Source: Phenylobacterium sp. Root700
GTDB lineage: Bacteria; Pseudomonadota; Alphaproteobacteria; Caulobacterales; Caulobacteraceae
Direction of reading: 5' to 3'
Assembly: GCF_001429025.1 (NCBI RefSeq)
Contig: NZ_LMHT01000026.1
Coordinates: 1-40,953, forward strand
Length of the DNA stretch: 40,953 nucleotides
The notes below the pieces were generated by a model. That model was not told where the DNA came from. It saw only the letters and a list, made by a program, of their open reading frames with translations, and did not search any database. Below are positions 25,817 to 36,891 of the stretch, in pieces. Each line of letters opens with the position of its first letter. The stretch's first letter is position 1. Position numbers and translations under genes: made by a program.

Positions 25817-26766
25817 GGCCCTTCACCTATGAGCGCGCCGCCGACGCCCTGTCGGCGGTCAAGGCGGTGGCCGAGAACCCCGGGGCCAAGTTCCTGGCCG
25901 GCGGCACCAACCTGCTGGATCTGATGAAGCTCGACATCGAACGGCCCACCCACCTGGTCGATGTCGGCCGGCTGCCTTTCGCCGGGGTCGAGGAGGTCAA
26001 TGGCGGCCTGCGGGTCGGCGGGGCCATGGTCAACAGCAAGCTGGCGGCTCATCCGCGGGTGCGTGAGCTATATCCGGTGCTGGTGCGGGCGCTGGTCTCC
26101 GGCGCCTCGGGCCAGCTTCGCAACAAGGCGACGACGGCGGGAAACCTGCTGCAGCGGACCCGCTGCGCTTATTTCTACGACACCACCAAGCCCTGCAATA
26201 AACGCCAGCCTGGCTCGGGCTGCAGCGCCCTGGAGGGCGTGCACGGTTCGCATGACGCCATCTTCGGCGCCAGCAAGGCCTGCATCGCCAGCCACCCCTC
26301 GGACATGGCCGTGGCCCTGACGGTGCTCGGCGCCAGCGTCGAGACCCTGACGCCAAGCGGCGCTTCGCGAACCCTGGCGGTCCAGGATCTGCACCGCCTG
26401 CCCGGCGACACCCCCCAGGTTGAGACCGATCTGGCGCCCGGGGAGCTGATCACCGCCGTCCTGCTGCCGCCGCCGCCGGAGGGCGGGCAGGTCTATCGCA
26501 AGGTTCGCGGCCGAGCCTCCTACGCCCACGGCATCGCCAGCGTGGCGGTGGCGGGCGGCCGGGTCGCGCTGGGCGCCGTGGCGCACAAGCCCTGGCGCGC
26601 GGCCCATATCGAAGACGCGCTGGCGGCCGGCGCATCGGCCGTCGAGGCGGCCGAGGCTGAGCTTTCCAAGGCCGACCGCAGCGACCGTAACGCCCTGAAG
26701 ATCGCCCTGGTCGGCCGCCTGGCCGCCGCGGCCATCGAAGAGTCAAAGACCCGGAGGACCGCATGA
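25813..26766 (+). CDS. paoB: Aldehyde oxidoreductase FAD/[4Fe-4S] subunit (PaoB/YagS-like)
   Basis: A 317-residue FAD-binding subunit. FAD contacts lie in [14 protein letters not shown] (about 26-39) and [12 protein letters not shown] (about 107-118). The insertion that sets PaoB apart from ordinary xanthine dehydrogenase FAD subunits is present, with C118, C128, C137 and C157 as candidate ligands of its extra [4Fe-4S] cluster. Length is almost that of E. coli PaoB. The ORF is open upstream into paoA in another frame, but the ATG at 25813 gives the ATGA overlap and the right N-terminus MRPFTYERA. It overlaps paoC by ATGA. Confidence 0.93.
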   Translation: MRPFTYERAADALSAVKAVAENPGAKFLAGGTNLLDLMKLDIERPTHLVDVGRLPFAGVEEVNGGLRVGGAMVNSKLAAHPRVRELYPVLVRALVSGASGQLRNKATTAGNLLQRTRCAYFYDTTKPCNKRQPGSGCSALEGVHGSHDAIFGASKACIASHPSDMAVALTVLGASVETLTPSGASRTLAVQDLHRLPGDTPQVETDLAPGELITAVLLPPPPEGGQVYRKVRGRASYAHGIASVAVAGGRVALGAVAHKPWRAAHIEDALAAGASAVEAAEAELSKADRSDRNALKIALVGRLAAAAIEESKTRRTA

Positions 26767-29027
26767 GCTCCGTCAAGGATTGGGCCGCGCCCAACCCCAT
26801 CACCGAAAATCGCGGCGGGCTGATCGGCAAGGGCGTCGATCGTTATGAGGGCCGGCTTAAGGTCACCGGCTCGGCGCCCTACGCCTATGAAGTCGACGCG
26901 CCCTCGCGGCCGGCCATCGGCTACATGGCCACCGCCGCCATCGCCAAGGGCAGGATCGCCCGCATCGACACCAAGGCCGCCGAGGCTTCGCCCGGCGTGC
27001 TGCTGGTCTGGAGTCACCTGAACGCGCCGGCCCAGGCGCCGCGCGGGACGCGGGCCAATCCGCGTAGCCAGCGGCCGTCCAATCCGGTGCTGGCCAGCGA
27101 CCGGATCGAGAACTTCGGCCAGACCGTGGCCTTCGTGGTCGCTGACACCTTCGAAAACGCGCGGGCCGCCGCGAACCTGGTCGAGATCGAGTACGCCGCC
27201 GAACCGGGCGTGGTCGATTTCGTCGCCAGCCTGGACCAGGCCGATCAGCCGCCCGGCGAGGAGGACGTCCATATCGGCGACTTCCCGGCCGCCTACGCTG
27301 CGGCGCCGGTGAGCGTCGACGAAACTTATGAAAGCCCGATCCAGAACCACGTCCAGATGGAGCCCTGCGCCACCACCGCCTGGTGGGATGGCGACAAGGT
27401 CACGGTTCACACCTCGATCCAGATGGTGAAGGGCGGCCAGCACGCCCTGGCCGAGACCCTGGCGATCCCGTCGGCCGATGTGCACCTGCTGACCCGCTAC
27501 ATCGGCGGCGGCTTCGGCGGGAAGGGCCAGGCCTATGACGACCTGATCCTGGCGGCGCTCGGCGCGCGGGCGCTGGGGCGGCCGGTGAAGCTCGCCTACA
27601 CCCGTCAGCAGATGTTCCACGGCACCATCCACCGCCCGGCGGTGAGCATGCGGGTGCGGCTGGGCGCACAGCCCGACGGGCGGCTGACGGCCTTCGCAGT
27701 CGAGGCCACGACCCATTGCGCCCGCAACGCCATCTTCACCGAGCACGCGGCCAATTTCTCGCGCAACCTCTACGCCGCCCCTAACCGTCTGACTGGCCAC
27801 CGGCTGGTGAAGATGGATCTGCCGGGGGCAGGGCCCATGCGGGCGCCGGGCGAGGCGCCGGGCATGCTCAGCCTGGAGTGCGCGATGGACGAACTGGCCG
27901 AGAAGCTGGGCCTCGATCCCATTGAGCTGCGCATCCGCAACGAGCCGGAGGTCGACCCTGAGACCGGCAAGCCGTTCTCGGTCCGCCAACTGGTCCGGTG
28001 CATGCGCGAGGGCGCGGCGCACTTTGGCTGGGAGCGGCGCAAGGCGCAGCCGCGCCAGGTTCGCGACGGTCGCTGGCTGGTCGGGATGGGAATGGCCGCG
28101 GCGATCCGCGGCAACTTCCTGCTGCCGGCCAAGGCGGGCGTGCGCATCGACGCCGACGGGATCATCACCCTGCGCCAGGGCATGACCGACATCGGCACCG
28201 GCACCTATACGATCCTGGCCCAGATCGCCGCCGAGACCATGGGCGTGCCGATGGAGCAGGTGAAGGTCGAGATGGGGGATTCCGATTTCCCGCCGGCCCC
28301 CGGCTCAGGCGGGCAGTTCGGCGCGGCGACGGCCGGGTCGGCCGCCTATGACGCCGGCATGAACCTGCGCAAGGCGCTGACCGAGCTTGCGGTCGGCGAC
28401 CCGAATTCGCCGCTCTATGGCGGGCCGGCTGAGTACGTGACCTTCGAGAACGGCAACATCGCCATCGAGAACCGCAGCGAGACCCTGGCGGCCCTGGTCG
28501 CCCGCGCCGCGCCGGAGGGGGTCTATGTGGAGGGCTCGATCTCGCCCGCCGCCGACGCTCGCGACTATTCCCAGCATACGTACGGCGCTCACTTCGCCGA
28601 GGTCGGGGTCGACGTCGTCACCGGTGAAGTCCGCATGCGGAAGATGTTCGGCGTCTTCGCCGCCGGCCGCATCCTCAACGCCAAGACAGCCAAGAGCCAA
28701 ATCACCGGCGGAATGATCTGGGGCGTCGGCACGGCCCTGACCGAGAGCAATGTCGTGGACCCGCGCTACGGCTCGTTCATCAACCAGGACATGGCGGGCT
28801 ACCTGGTGCCGGCCCATGCCGACATCGTCGATCTGGACGCCGTCTTCCTTGACGAGGCCGACGACAAGGCCAACCCCATGGGCATCAAGGGCGTCGGTGA
28901 ACTGGGGATCTGCGGGGCGGGCGCGGCGGTGGCCAACGCGATCTACAACGCCACCGGGGTGCGCCTGCGGGACTATCCGATGACGCCGGAGAAGGTGCTG
29001 GCGGGGATGCTGGCGGTCGGGCTCTAG
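26763..29027 (+). CDS. paoC: Aldehyde oxidoreductase molybdenum-cofactor subunit (PaoC/YagR-like)
   Basis: A 754-residue catalytic subunit of the xanthine oxidase family. It binds molybdenum cofactor, probably the cytidine dinucleotide form used by PaoC. Visible motifs are [16 protein letters not shown] (about 245-260), [14 protein letters not shown] (about 354-367), [16 protein letters not shown], and the catalytic glutamate E713 in [11 protein letters not shown]. Related enzymes oxidise aromatic and aliphatic aldehydes to acids. No XdhC/PaoD-type insertion chaperone follows, so cofactor loading must rely on a gene elsewhere. The stop codon shares CTAG with the convergent response-regulator gene. 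Confidence 0.93.
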   Translation: MSSVKDWAAPNPITENRGGLIGKGVDRYEGRLKVTGSAPYAYEVDAPSRPAIGYMATAAIAKGRIARIDTKAAEASPGVLLVWSHLNAPAQAPRGTRANPRSQRPSNPVLASDRIENFGQTVAFVVADTFENARAAANLVEIEYAAEPGVVDFVASLDQADQPPGEEDVHIGDFPAAYAAAPVSVDETYESPIQNHVQMEPCATTAWWDGDKVTVHTSIQMVKGGQHALAETLAIPSADVHLLTRYIGGGFGGKGQAYDDLILAALGARALGRPVKLAYTRQQMFHGTIHRPAVSMRVRLGAQPDGRLTAFAVEATTHCARNAIFTEHAANFSRNLYAAPNRLTGHRLVKMDLPGAGPMRAPGEAPGMLSLECAMDELAEKLGLDPIELRIRNEPEVDPETGKPFSVRQLVRCMREGAAHFGWERRKAQPRQVRDGRWLVGMGMAAAIRGNFLLPAKAGVRIDADGIITLRQGMTDIGTGTYTILAQIAAETMGVPMEQVKVEMGDSDFPPAPGSGGQFGAATAGSAAYDAGMNLRKALTELAVGDPNSPLYGGPAEYVTFENGNIAIENRSETLAALVARAAPEGVYVEGSISPAADARDYSQHTYGAHFAEVGVDVVTGEVRMRKMFGVFAAGRILNAKTAKSQITGGMIWGVGTALTESNVVDPRYGSFINQDMAGYLVPAHADIVDLDAVFLDEADDKANPMGIKGVGELGICGAGAAVANAIYNATGVRLRDYPMTPEKVLAGMLAVGL

Positions 29028-29401
29028 CCGACCTTCAGCCGCAGTTCGCCGAGGATGCGGGCGAGGTCGCCTTCGCGGAACGGCTTCTGTAGGACCGGGG
29101 AGCCTTTGTCGGCTTCCCGGAGGCCGGCGTCGCCGTAGCCGGTGGCGAAGGCGAACGGCGCGCCCTTGGCCCGCAGCAGGTCGGCCAGGGGAAAGATCGG
29201 CTGGCCGCCGAGGTTCACATCCAGGACCGCGCAGTCGAGTTCAACGGTGTTGGCGAGCTCGATCGCCTCGTCCAGCCGCGAGGCCGGCCCGATAACCTTG
29301 CAGCCCAGATCCTCCAACATGTCCTCGATCAGCATCGAGACCATCATCTCGTCCTCGACGACAAGGACACGGAGACCGGCGAGATCAGGTAGTCCCGTCA
29401 T
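29024..29401 (-). CDS. Single-domain response regulator
   Basis: A 125-residue receiver with no output domain. The acidic pocket is in VVEDE (about 14-18), the phospho-acceptor is D61 in AVLDVNLGG, and the conserved lysine is K106 in LQKPF. The helix-4 segment reads FATGYGD rather than the usual Ser/Thr-Ala pattern, which is common in receivers paired with HWE kinases. It overlaps the kinase gene by ATGA, so kinase and receiver are co-produced. It may act as a phosphate sink or relay, or by protein contact. The target is unknown. Confidence 0.93.
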   Translation of the reverse strand: MTGLPDLAGLRVLVVEDEMMVSMLIEDMLEDLGCKVIGPASRLDEAIELANTVELDCAVLDVNLGGQPIFPLADLLRAKGAPFAFATGYGDAGLREADKGSPVLQKPFREGDLARILGELRLKVG

Positions 29402-30705
29402 TCTGAAGACTCCAAGTCCTGCAAGGGCAGCTCCATACGACAGGACACGCCCGATGGATCATAGTCCAGTTGGACGCGTCCAGCGAGTTCGCCGGCGAGG
29501 CCCCGTTCGAGCAACCGGCTGCCGAAACCGCGACGCACCGGCTTCGAAACGCTTGGGCCGCCGGACTCCACCCATTCGATCACCAGGTGTCGATCAGCTT
29601 CCTGGCCTTCCAGCCGCGAACTCAGGGCGACATGGCCCGACGGCGTCGAGAGCGCGCCGTATTTCAGCGCGTTGGTGGCCAGCTCGTGGATCGCCATGCC
29701 GAGCGCCACCGCCGCCTTCGGATTGAGCCGCAGGTTCCGGTCGCCCTCCAGGGTGAAGCGCGGGCCGCCGCCCTGACGGCCGCCGCCGTGCGGGCGCAGC
29801 TCGGCGGCAAAGATGTCGTGCAGGCTGGCGCCCTGCCAGTTTTCGGCGGTCAGCAGGTTGTGGGTCTGGGACAGCGCCATGAGGCGGGCCTCGAAGGCGT
29901 CGCGGAAGCCTTCGACATTGTCGGCGTTGATCAGGCTCTGGCGCGCGATCGATTGTACCGATGCAAGCGTATTTTTCACCCGGTGGTTGAGTTCGTTGAG
30001 CAACATCCGCTGGCGTTCGGCCGCCAGCCGCCGCTCCTCCACCTCCTGGCGGGCCGCCTGATGGAGCCGGACATTCTCGATCGCCACGGCCGCCTGAGCC
30101 CCGACGCCGGCCATCAGGTGCTCGAGCCGCTCGCTGAAGCGGCCAGGCTCCGGATGCCCGAACAGCAGCGCGCCGAGGACCTTGCCGGATCGCGAAACCA
30201 CCGGCACGCCGAGATAGCTGCGCACCGGAAGATGGCCGTGCGGCATGCCGTGATAGGGCGCGCTATGGCCGTATCGCGGGTCCCGGGTGATATCGTCGGA
30301 CCGCAAAATCCCTTCGCCGTTGAAGGTTGGCGCGAAGATCGCCGTCTTGCGGACCATGGGGAAGTGGTCGAAGGCCGAGCGCGGCGCGCCTGAGAGGGTG
30401 TAGAGGGACAGCGCCTCGTCTTCCCCGATCTGGTCGGTATAGAAAAACGCTCCGAAGGCGGCGCCGGTCAGTTCGACCCCGCCGTCGACCACGGTCTGCA
30501 CCACCTGCTCCAAGGCCCCGCCGGCGCCGATGGCCGCGGCGATCCGGTTCAAGGCGTCGGCCCGCACGGTTTCCTCAGCGAGCGCGGCGCGCGCGTCTGC
30601 GAGGCGGGCCTCAAGCATCTTGAGGTCGACAGTCGAGGTGTCGGAAACGGTCACCTGTATGGGCGCTCCCTGGGAAGAGTTCACAACCGAAAGTCGTTTT
30701 TGCAT
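29398..30705 (-). CDS. GAF-domain HWE/HisKA_2-family sensor histidine kinase
   Basis: A 435-residue soluble kinase. A GAF sensor domain covers about 50-215, followed by a short coiled segment and a HisKA_2/HWE core. The phospho-acceptor is H241 in [20 protein letters not shown]. The ATP-binding part has [13 protein letters not shown] and the WVESGGP segment, and it ends [19 protein letters not shown] as in this family. The GAF lacks an obvious bilin cysteine, so a small molecule or redox signal is more likely than light. It lies 26 bp after corC and may share the aroK-aroB-corC transcript. Confidence 0.92.
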   Translation of the reverse strand: MQKRLSVVNSSQGAPIQVTVSDTSTVDLKMLEARLADARAALAEETVRADALNRIAAAIGAGGALEQVVQTVVDGGVELTGAAFGAFFYTDQIGEDEALSLYTLSGAPRSAFDHFPMVRKTAIFAPTFNGEGILRSDDITRDPRYGHSAPYHGMPHGHLPVRSYLGVPVVSRSGKVLGALLFGHPEPGRFSERLEHLMAGVGAQAAVAIENVRLHQAARQEVEERRLAAERQRMLLNELNHRVKNTLASVQSIARQSLINADNVEGFRDAFEARLMALSQTHNLLTAENWQGASLHDIFAAELRPHGGGRQGGGPRFTLEGDRNLRLNPKAAVALGMAIHELATNALKYGALSTPSGHVALSSRLEGQEADRHLVIEWVESGGPSVSKPVRRGFGSRLLERGLAGELAGRVQLDYDPSGVSCRMELPLQDLESSE

Positions 30706-30707
30706 CT

Positions 30708-30719
30708 AGGTCAAGACCT
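30708..30719. promoter_or_regulatory. Short inverted repeat before the HWE kinase gene
   Basis: AGGTC (30708-30712), AA, GACCT (30715-30719) is a perfect inverted repeat in the 26-bp corC-kinase gap. It could be a regulator site or chance. Confidence 0.25.
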
Positions 30720-30731
30720 TAGAAACCAAAA

Positions 30732-32021
30732 CTAGGTCTCGGCGGCTTCCTGACGTGGCGAAACGCGCAGGGCGGTGATCTGATTTCGCTCGCGTTTGAC
30801 CACCTGAAATCTGTGGCCGTGGAAGGTCCAGGTCTGCCCGACCTTGGGGATAGTCTGGGCCTCGTGGATCACCAGGCCGGCCACCGTGACGGCGTCATCG
30901 TCGGGCAGATCCCAGTCGAGCGCCCGGTTCAGATCGCGGATGGCGACCCAGCCGTCAACCATCACCGAACCGTCCGCCTGCCGACGAACGCCTTCCAGGG
31001 CCCTGTCGTGCTCGTCTTCGATTTCGCCGACGATCTCCTCGAGGATGTCCTCCAGGGTGATCAGGCCCTGCAACGCGCCATACTCGTCCACGACCAGGGC
31101 GAAGTGGATCTGGCGCTTCAGGAAGGCGCCCAGCTGGTCCTTCAGACTGGTTGTCTCGGGGATGAACCACGGCTCGCGGGCGATGCCGGGGATGTCGAGC
31201 TTGTCCAGTGAGCCGCCCGACGCGGCCATGGCCGCCAGCAGGTCCTTGGCGTGGAGGATGCCGACGACGTTCTCGGGCTCGTCACGATAGAGCGGCACGC
31301 GGCTGTGGCCGGTCTCCAGCATCTCGGCGACCAGTTCGCGGGCCGATTGGCCAGCGTCGAGCATTGAGATCGACCGGCGGTGGACCATCACCTGGGTGAC
31401 GTCCATCTCGGCCAGGTCCAGCACCCCGCCCAGCATGTGACGGTCGCGGCTTTCCACCAGGCCTTCGGAGTGGTGGTACTCCACCGCGCCGCGAATTTCC
31501 TCGTGCGCGGCCAGCACGTCGGTCTCCATCGACAGCTTGATGCCGAACGGGCGCAGGGTCTGGCGCACCACCCACTGGGCGCCGTTGGCCAGGGGGCCGA
31601 AGATCCGCACCACCCAATAGGTCGGGATCGACAGGGCGCGGGCCACGTCGTCGGCGCGGGCGATGGCCAGGGTCTTGGGCAGGATCTCGCTGAAGATGAC
31701 GATCAGCACGGTCATCACCGCGGTCGCCAGCAGCGCGCCGACCGGGCCGGGGAAGACGGCCGACAGCGCCGCGGTGGTCAGGGCCGAGGCGCCGATGTTG
31801 ATGACGTTGTTCGACAGCAGGATGGCGCCGATCATCTTCTCCTGATCGGCCATCATCTTGTTGATGCGCTTGGCGGCCCGGTCGCCTTCGCGTTCGAGCT
31901 GGTGCATCCGGCCGCGGCTGGCGGCGGTCATCGAGGTTTCGGCCGCCGAGATCAGGCCTGAGAGACTGAGGAGGACGACCAGCGCCGGCGCCAGGCCGGC
32001 GAGGACGGCGACGATCGTCAC
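30732..32021 (-). CDS. CorB/CorC (HlyC)-family membrane protein with CNNM and tandem CBS domains
   Basis: A 429-residue protein. The N-terminal CNNM membrane domain (about 1-190, with helices near 5-27, 62-85, 95-118 and 130-150) includes [19 protein letters not shown] and [18 protein letters not shown] pair (about 210-335) has [12 protein letters not shown] and [21 protein letters not shown] CorC/HlyC transporter-associated domain (about 345-425) follows. Relatives export Mg2+ (CorB/CNNM). The hemolysin name is historical. The GTG start overlaps the aroB stop (GTGA), so it is co-translated with the shikimate genes. Confidence 0.92.
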   Translation of the reverse strand: MTIVAVLAGLAPALVVLLSLSGLISAAETSMTAASRGRMHQLEREGDRAAKRINKMMADQEKMIGAILLSNNVINIGASALTTAALSAVFPGPVGALLATAVMTVLIVIFSEILPKTLAIARADDVARALSIPTYWVVRIFGPLANGAQWVVRQTLRPFGIKLSMETDVLAAHEEIRGAVEYHHSEGLVESRDRHMLGGVLDLAEMDVTQVMVHRRSISMLDAGQSARELVAEMLETGHSRVPLYRDEPENVVGILHAKDLLAAMAASGGSLDKLDIPGIAREPWFIPETTSLKDQLGAFLKRQIHFALVVDEYGALQGLITLEDILEEIVGEIEDEHDRALEGVRRQADGSVMVDGWVAIRDLNRALDWDLPDDDAVTVAGLVIHEAQTIPKVGQTWTFHGHRFQVVKRERNQITALRVSPRQEAAET

Positions 32022-33130
32022 GGGAGCGCCCCTTCGGAGACCAGGAAGTCACGCACGGCCTGCGCGTTCACGTCCTTGGCGACGAAGGCGTCGCCCAGCG
32101 CGCGGGCGAGGATGAAGGTCAGCTTGCCGCCTTCGGCCTTCTTGTCCTGTCCCATGTGGCGAACCAACTGGTCGGCCCCGAACTGGCCGGAGGAAACCTG
32201 CGTCAAGCGGGTGGGCAGACCGACCGCGGCGATGGCGGCCTCGGCGCGCTGGGCGTCCTGGCTGTCGCAGAGACCTTGGGCGGCCGAGAACCGGAAGGCG
32301 ATGGCCGAGCCGGCGGCCACGGCCTCGCCATGCAGCAGGGCTTCGCCATAGCCGGTCTCGGCTTCCAGGGCGTGGCCGAAGGTGTGGCCGAGGTTCAGCA
32401 GGGCGCGGCGGCCGGCTTCCTTCTCGTCCTCGACGACGATCTCGGCCTTCATCTCGATGGACCGGGCGACGGCGTAGGCCAGGGCGTCCGGCTCGCGGGC
32501 CAGGACGGCGGGGCCGTTGGCCTCCAGCCACTCGAAGAAGGCGAAGTCGCCCAGCAGGCCGTACTTGATGATCTCGGCGTAGCCGGCGCGCATCTCGCGG
32601 TCAGGCAGGGTTGCCAGCACATCCAGATCGGCCAGGACCAGCTTGGGCTGATGGAAGGCGCCGATCAGGTTCTTGCCGCGGGCGGTGTCGATGGCGGTCT
32701 TGCCGCCGACCGAGGAGTCGACCTGGGCTAGCAGGGTGGTCGGGATCTGGATGAAGTCGATCCCGCGCTTGTAGATCGCCGCCGCGAAGCCGGCGAGGTC
32801 GCCGACCACGCCGCCGCCGAAGGCGATGATGATGTCGCCGCGGTCGAGTTCCAGCTCCAGCAGCCGGTCGGAGACGTCGGCCAGGCCTTCCCAGCTCTTC
32901 GACGGCTCGCCCGGCGGCACCACGATGGCGTCCGAGGCGATGCCGGCGGCGCTCAACGCCGCGGTCAGCCGCTGCCCGTGCAGCGCCCAGACCGTGGCGT
33001 CGCTGACGATGGCGGTGCGCATGTTCTTGAAGAACGGGGCGAGGATCGTTCCGGCCCGGTCCAGCAGGCCCTCGCCGACCACGACGTCATAGGCGCGCTC
33101 GGCCAGACCGACGCGGACGGTGCGGCTCAT
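32018..33130 (-). CDS. aroB: 3-dehydroquinate synthase
   Basis: A 370-residue NAD- and Zn-dependent enzyme that turns DAHP into 3-dehydroquinate, step two of the shikimate pathway. Motifs: [30 protein letters not shown] split near 99-119, [20 protein letters not shown], then the metal-binding [12 protein letters not shown] and [10 protein letters not shown] regions. Length is standard. It overlaps aroK upstream by ATGA and corC downstream by GTGA. The aroK-aroB order is conserved widely. Confidence 0.97.
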   Translation of the reverse strand: MSRTVRVGLAERAYDVVVGEGLLDRAGTILAPFFKNMRTAIVSDATVWALHGQRLTAALSAAGIASDAIVVPPGEPSKSWEGLADVSDRLLELELDRGDIIIAFGGGVVGDLAGFAAAIYKRGIDFIQIPTTLLAQVDSSVGGKTAIDTARGKNLIGAFHQPKLVLADLDVLATLPDREMRAGYAEIIKYGLLGDFAFFEWLEANGPAVLAREPDALAYAVARSIEMKAEIVVEDEKEAGRRALLNLGHTFGHALEAETGYGEALLHGEAVAAGSAIAFRFSAAQGLCDSQDAQRAEAAIAAVGLPTRLTQVSSGQFGADQLVRHMGQDKKAEGGKLTFILARALGDAFVAKDVNAQAVRDFLVSEGALP

Positions 33131-33675
33131 GGGTTCTGTCCCTGCAGGTGGGCGGTCAGCGCCTGGATCACCTGGTCGACCGTGACGTGGTGGGCGGTGT
33201 CGCCGGTTTCCACCACGACATCGGCCTCGGCGTAGATCGGATAGCGGACGGCGGCCAGTTCGGTCAGGACCTCCAGCGGGTCCTTGCCGGTGATCAGCGG
33301 GCGGTTGTCCTTGCGACCGACCCGGCGGACCAGGACCTCGAGGTCGGCCTTCAGCCAGACCGAGATCGAGCGTTCCTTGATCAGGGCGCGGGTCTCGGGG
33401 GTGATGAAGGCGCCGCCGCCGGTGGCCAGGACGTGGGGCGGATCTTCCAGCAGCCGGGTGATCACTCGGCGCTCACCTTCGCGGAAGGCAGGCTCGCCCA
33501 GGCTGGCGAAGATTTCCTTGATCGAGCGCCCAGCGGCGGCCTCGATCTCGACGTCGGCGTCCTTGAAAGGAAGCTCAAGCGCGTTGGCCAGGCGGCGGCC
33601 GACGCTCGATTTGCCGACCCCCATCAGGCCGACAAGGGTGATGGTGCGGGCGCGTAGCGGTGTGTAACGGTCCAT
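33127..33675 (-). CDS. aroK: Shikimate kinase
   Basis: A 182-residue kinase that phosphorylates shikimate at O3 with ATP. Walker [10 protein letters not shown] is at about 16-24, the shikimate-binding FKDADVEIE follows near 38-46, then TGGGAF (about 84-89) and the lid segment RKDNRPLI. It is the first gene of the aroK-aroB-corC chain. Its start diverges from the secreted-protein gene on the other strand with about 70 bp between them, which must hold both promoters. Confidence 0.97.
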   Translation of the reverse strand: MDRYTPLRARTITLVGLMGVGKSSVGRRLANALELPFKDADVEIEAAAGRSIKEIFASLGEPAFREGERRVITRLLEDPPHVLATGGGAFITPETRALIKERSISVWLKADLEVLVRRVGRKDNRPLITGKDPLEVLTELAAVRYPIYAEADVVVETGDTAHHVTVDQVIQALTAHLQGQNP

Positions 33676-33744
33676 GAACGGCGAAGGTCTACACGAGCAA
33701 AGTCATTCGCGCCAATTTCGTGGATGGGGCAAGACGAGGTGATG

Positions 33745-35042
33745 ATGGGCCGGAGACTTCTCAGTGTGGCGCTCGGCGCCCTGGCGGTCTCCACCGCCGC
33801 GCTCGCGCAACCGGTGGAAGTGGCGACGCTGAGCGCCCCGGACTTCTTCTCGAACGGCGCGCGCGATACCGGGCTGGGACCAGATCTCTGGAGGCGCGCG
33901 TCGGCGCAAACCGCCCGGACGGTGATCCCGATGCTTGGCGCCAAGCCGCTGTCGCCGGCCGCCCAGGCCCTGGCGCGGCGCGTGCTGGCCACCGGCGCGA
34001 GCGGTCCCGAAACCGCCGGCCAGGACCCGGAACTGGCCGGCGCGCGGATCAACGCCTTGATCGCCCAGGGCGCGGTGAAGGACGCCGCGGCGATCCTGTC
34101 GCGGACCGCGAACCTGGATCGGAGCCCGACCTTGGCCCAGGCCGGGGCCGAGGCCGCCCTGCTGGCTGGCGACGAGGAGCGCGCCTGCGATCTCGCCGAG
34201 GGGCTCACGGCCGGCCGGGAAGAGATCTACTGGCTGCGGCTGCGCGCCTATTGCCAGCTTCGCGCCGGGCAGGCCGGCCCGGCTCAACTGACCTTCGATC
34301 TGGCGCAAGGGGTGGCGCGCGACGCCGTCTATGGCCGGTTGATGGGCGCCAAGCTCGCCGGTGGCGGCGATCCTGGCGCGCCGTCGCTGCGCAACGGTCT
34401 GGACTATGCGTTGTCGCGGGGGCTCGGCCTCGATGTCGCCTCCGCCAAGCCTTCGCCGGCGATGGCCGCCGCGTTGCAACCGACCGATCCTGGTCCCGCC
34501 GTCTGGACGGTCGAGGGCTCGGATCAGATTCACACGGCCATGGCGGCGGTTGCGGTTGGCGACCTAGCTGGGGCCCAGACCCAGCGCGCCAGCCTCACCG
34601 CCGACACCGTCGCGGTGAACGATCTGGCCTTGCTGGACGCGTTGATCAGCGCGGCGTCGGGCAAGCCGGACGGTCCAACGCTCGACCGGTTGGTCGAGCG
34701 GGGCGGGGCTGGCGAGGCCAAGACGCGCGGCAAGATGCAGAACGCCGCCATCCTGCTCGCGGCGCTGGGCGCGCCGATGACGCCGCAGGCGCGCGGCGAG
34801 TTCGCGAAGTTCACCGCCGCCGAGCCCGGTAAGGCCACGGTCGCCCGGGGATTGGCGCTGGATCTGGCCGGCGCCGAGCGGGTTCCTGGCGAGACGGCGC
34901 TGCTGGCCCTCTGGATGTCCGCCGACGCCGGAGCCGCCGGTCCACCGGTGGGCGACCGGGCCCGGATCATTCGGGCGTTGAAGGCCGCCGGCCTGGAAGA
35001 CGACGCGCGCGCCTTTGCGGTCGAAGGCCTGCTGGCGCAGCG

Positions 35043-35046
<4 letters not shown>
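33745..35046 (+). CDS. Secreted alanine-rich helical protein of unknown function
   Basis: Three in-frame ATG codons (33724, 33742, 33745) are possible. The one at 33745 has GAGG five bases upstream and starts with a clean signal peptide (RRLLSVALGALAVSTAALAQ, cleavage near AQP). The mature protein of about 415 residues is rich in Ala, Leu and Gly and appears made of helix pairs, resembling TPR-like solenoids without a clear consensus. I recognise no family. It overlaps xerD by ATGA, so a periplasmic protein is co-translated with a chromosome-dimer recombinase. Homologues between aroK and xerD in related genomes would show whether the link is old. Confidence 0.75.
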
Positions 35047-35954
<908 letters not shown>

Positions 35955-36048
35955 GACCTTCCGCCAACCGTGCAGGTTCTTGGATTTTTTGTAACGAGCC
36001 AGGTCGGGGAAACCTGATTAGCCTTTCGCCGACAGCGTGGAGATCGAT

Positions 36049-36891
36049 GTGACGTCAGCCAGGATGGCGAAACCCGGGACGGGCTTCGCCAGCGAGTTCT
36101 CCGAGATCGCCAAGACGATCGCCATCGCCCTGGCCATCGCCTTTGTTCCCCGCATGGTGGTCTGTCAGCCGGTCACCATTCCGTCGAGTTCGATGGAGCC
36201 GACGCTGCTGGTCGGCGACTACGTCATCATTTCGAAGTTCCCCTACGGCTGGAGCCGCCACTCGGTGCCGTTCAGCCCGCCGCTGGGCGAGGGGCGGATC
36301 TTCGCCCAGGCTCCGAAGCGCGGCGACATCGTGGTGTTCAAGGCGCCGAGGGATGGGCGGACCGATATTATCAAGCGCCTGGTCGGCCTGCCGGGCGACC
36401 GGATGCAGGTCGTGCAGGGCGTGCTGCAGATCAACGGCCAGCCCGTGAAGCAGGAGCCTGGGGCGACGAGCCTGGAGGATGGACCGGCCGGCGGGGCGAT
36501 CCGCGTGTCGCAGTTCCGCGAGACCTTGCCCAACGGCCGGAGCTTCACGAGCCAGAACTACGGCCCCGATACGCCGGCGGGAAACACCGGGGTCTATCTG
36601 GTGCCGGCCGGCTGCTATTTCATGATGGGCGACAACCGCGACAATTCGCTCGATAGCCGTTTCGATCCTGGCCAGGTTCGGACCGGCGAAGCCTCATGCC
36701 CGTGGAACAGCGATCTCGACCGCTACCTCCCGCCGGAAGTGGGCATGGGCTTCGTGCCGTTCGACGACCTGGTGGGCCGCGCGGATATGGTGCTGTTCTC
36801 GTGGCGGCAGGGCGCGTCGTTGCTCAAGCCATGGGCGGGCCTTCGCCTGGACCGCATGTTCCACAAGCTCGGCGCCCCGACCACGACCTAG
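36049..36891 (+). CDS. lepB: Signal peptidase I
   Basis: The protein has about 280 residues and cleaves signal peptides at the periplasmic face of the inner membrane. A single N-terminal helix (about 23-38) is followed by IPSSSMEPTLLVGDYVI with catalytic S48, DIIKRLVGLPGD with general base K109, and the GDNRDNSLDSR box. GTG at 36049 is preferred because GGAG lies 6 bp upstream. GTG 36037 and ATG 36064 are in-frame alternatives without a good ribosome site. Its stop shares CTAG with the convergent glycine-zipper gene. Confidence 0.93.
   Translation: MTSARMAKPGTGFASEFSEIAKTIAIALAIAFVPRMVVCQPVTIPSSSMEPTLLVGDYVIISKFPYGWSRHSVPFSPPLGEGRIFAQAPKRGDIVVFKAPRDGRTDIIKRLVGLPGDRMQVVQGVLQINGQPVKQEPGATSLEDGPAGGAIRVSQFRETLPNGRSFTSQNYGPDTPAGNTGVYLVPAGCYFMMGDNRDNSLDSRFDPGQVRTGEASCPWNSDLDRYLPPEVGMGFVPFDDLVGRADMVLFSWRQGASLLKPWAGLRLDRMFHKLGAPTTT

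Noticed and set aside
26520..28022. Open frame of 500 codons on the minus strand
   Set aside because: It is antisense to paoB and paoC, which carry full family motifs. The composition is that of a shadow frame.
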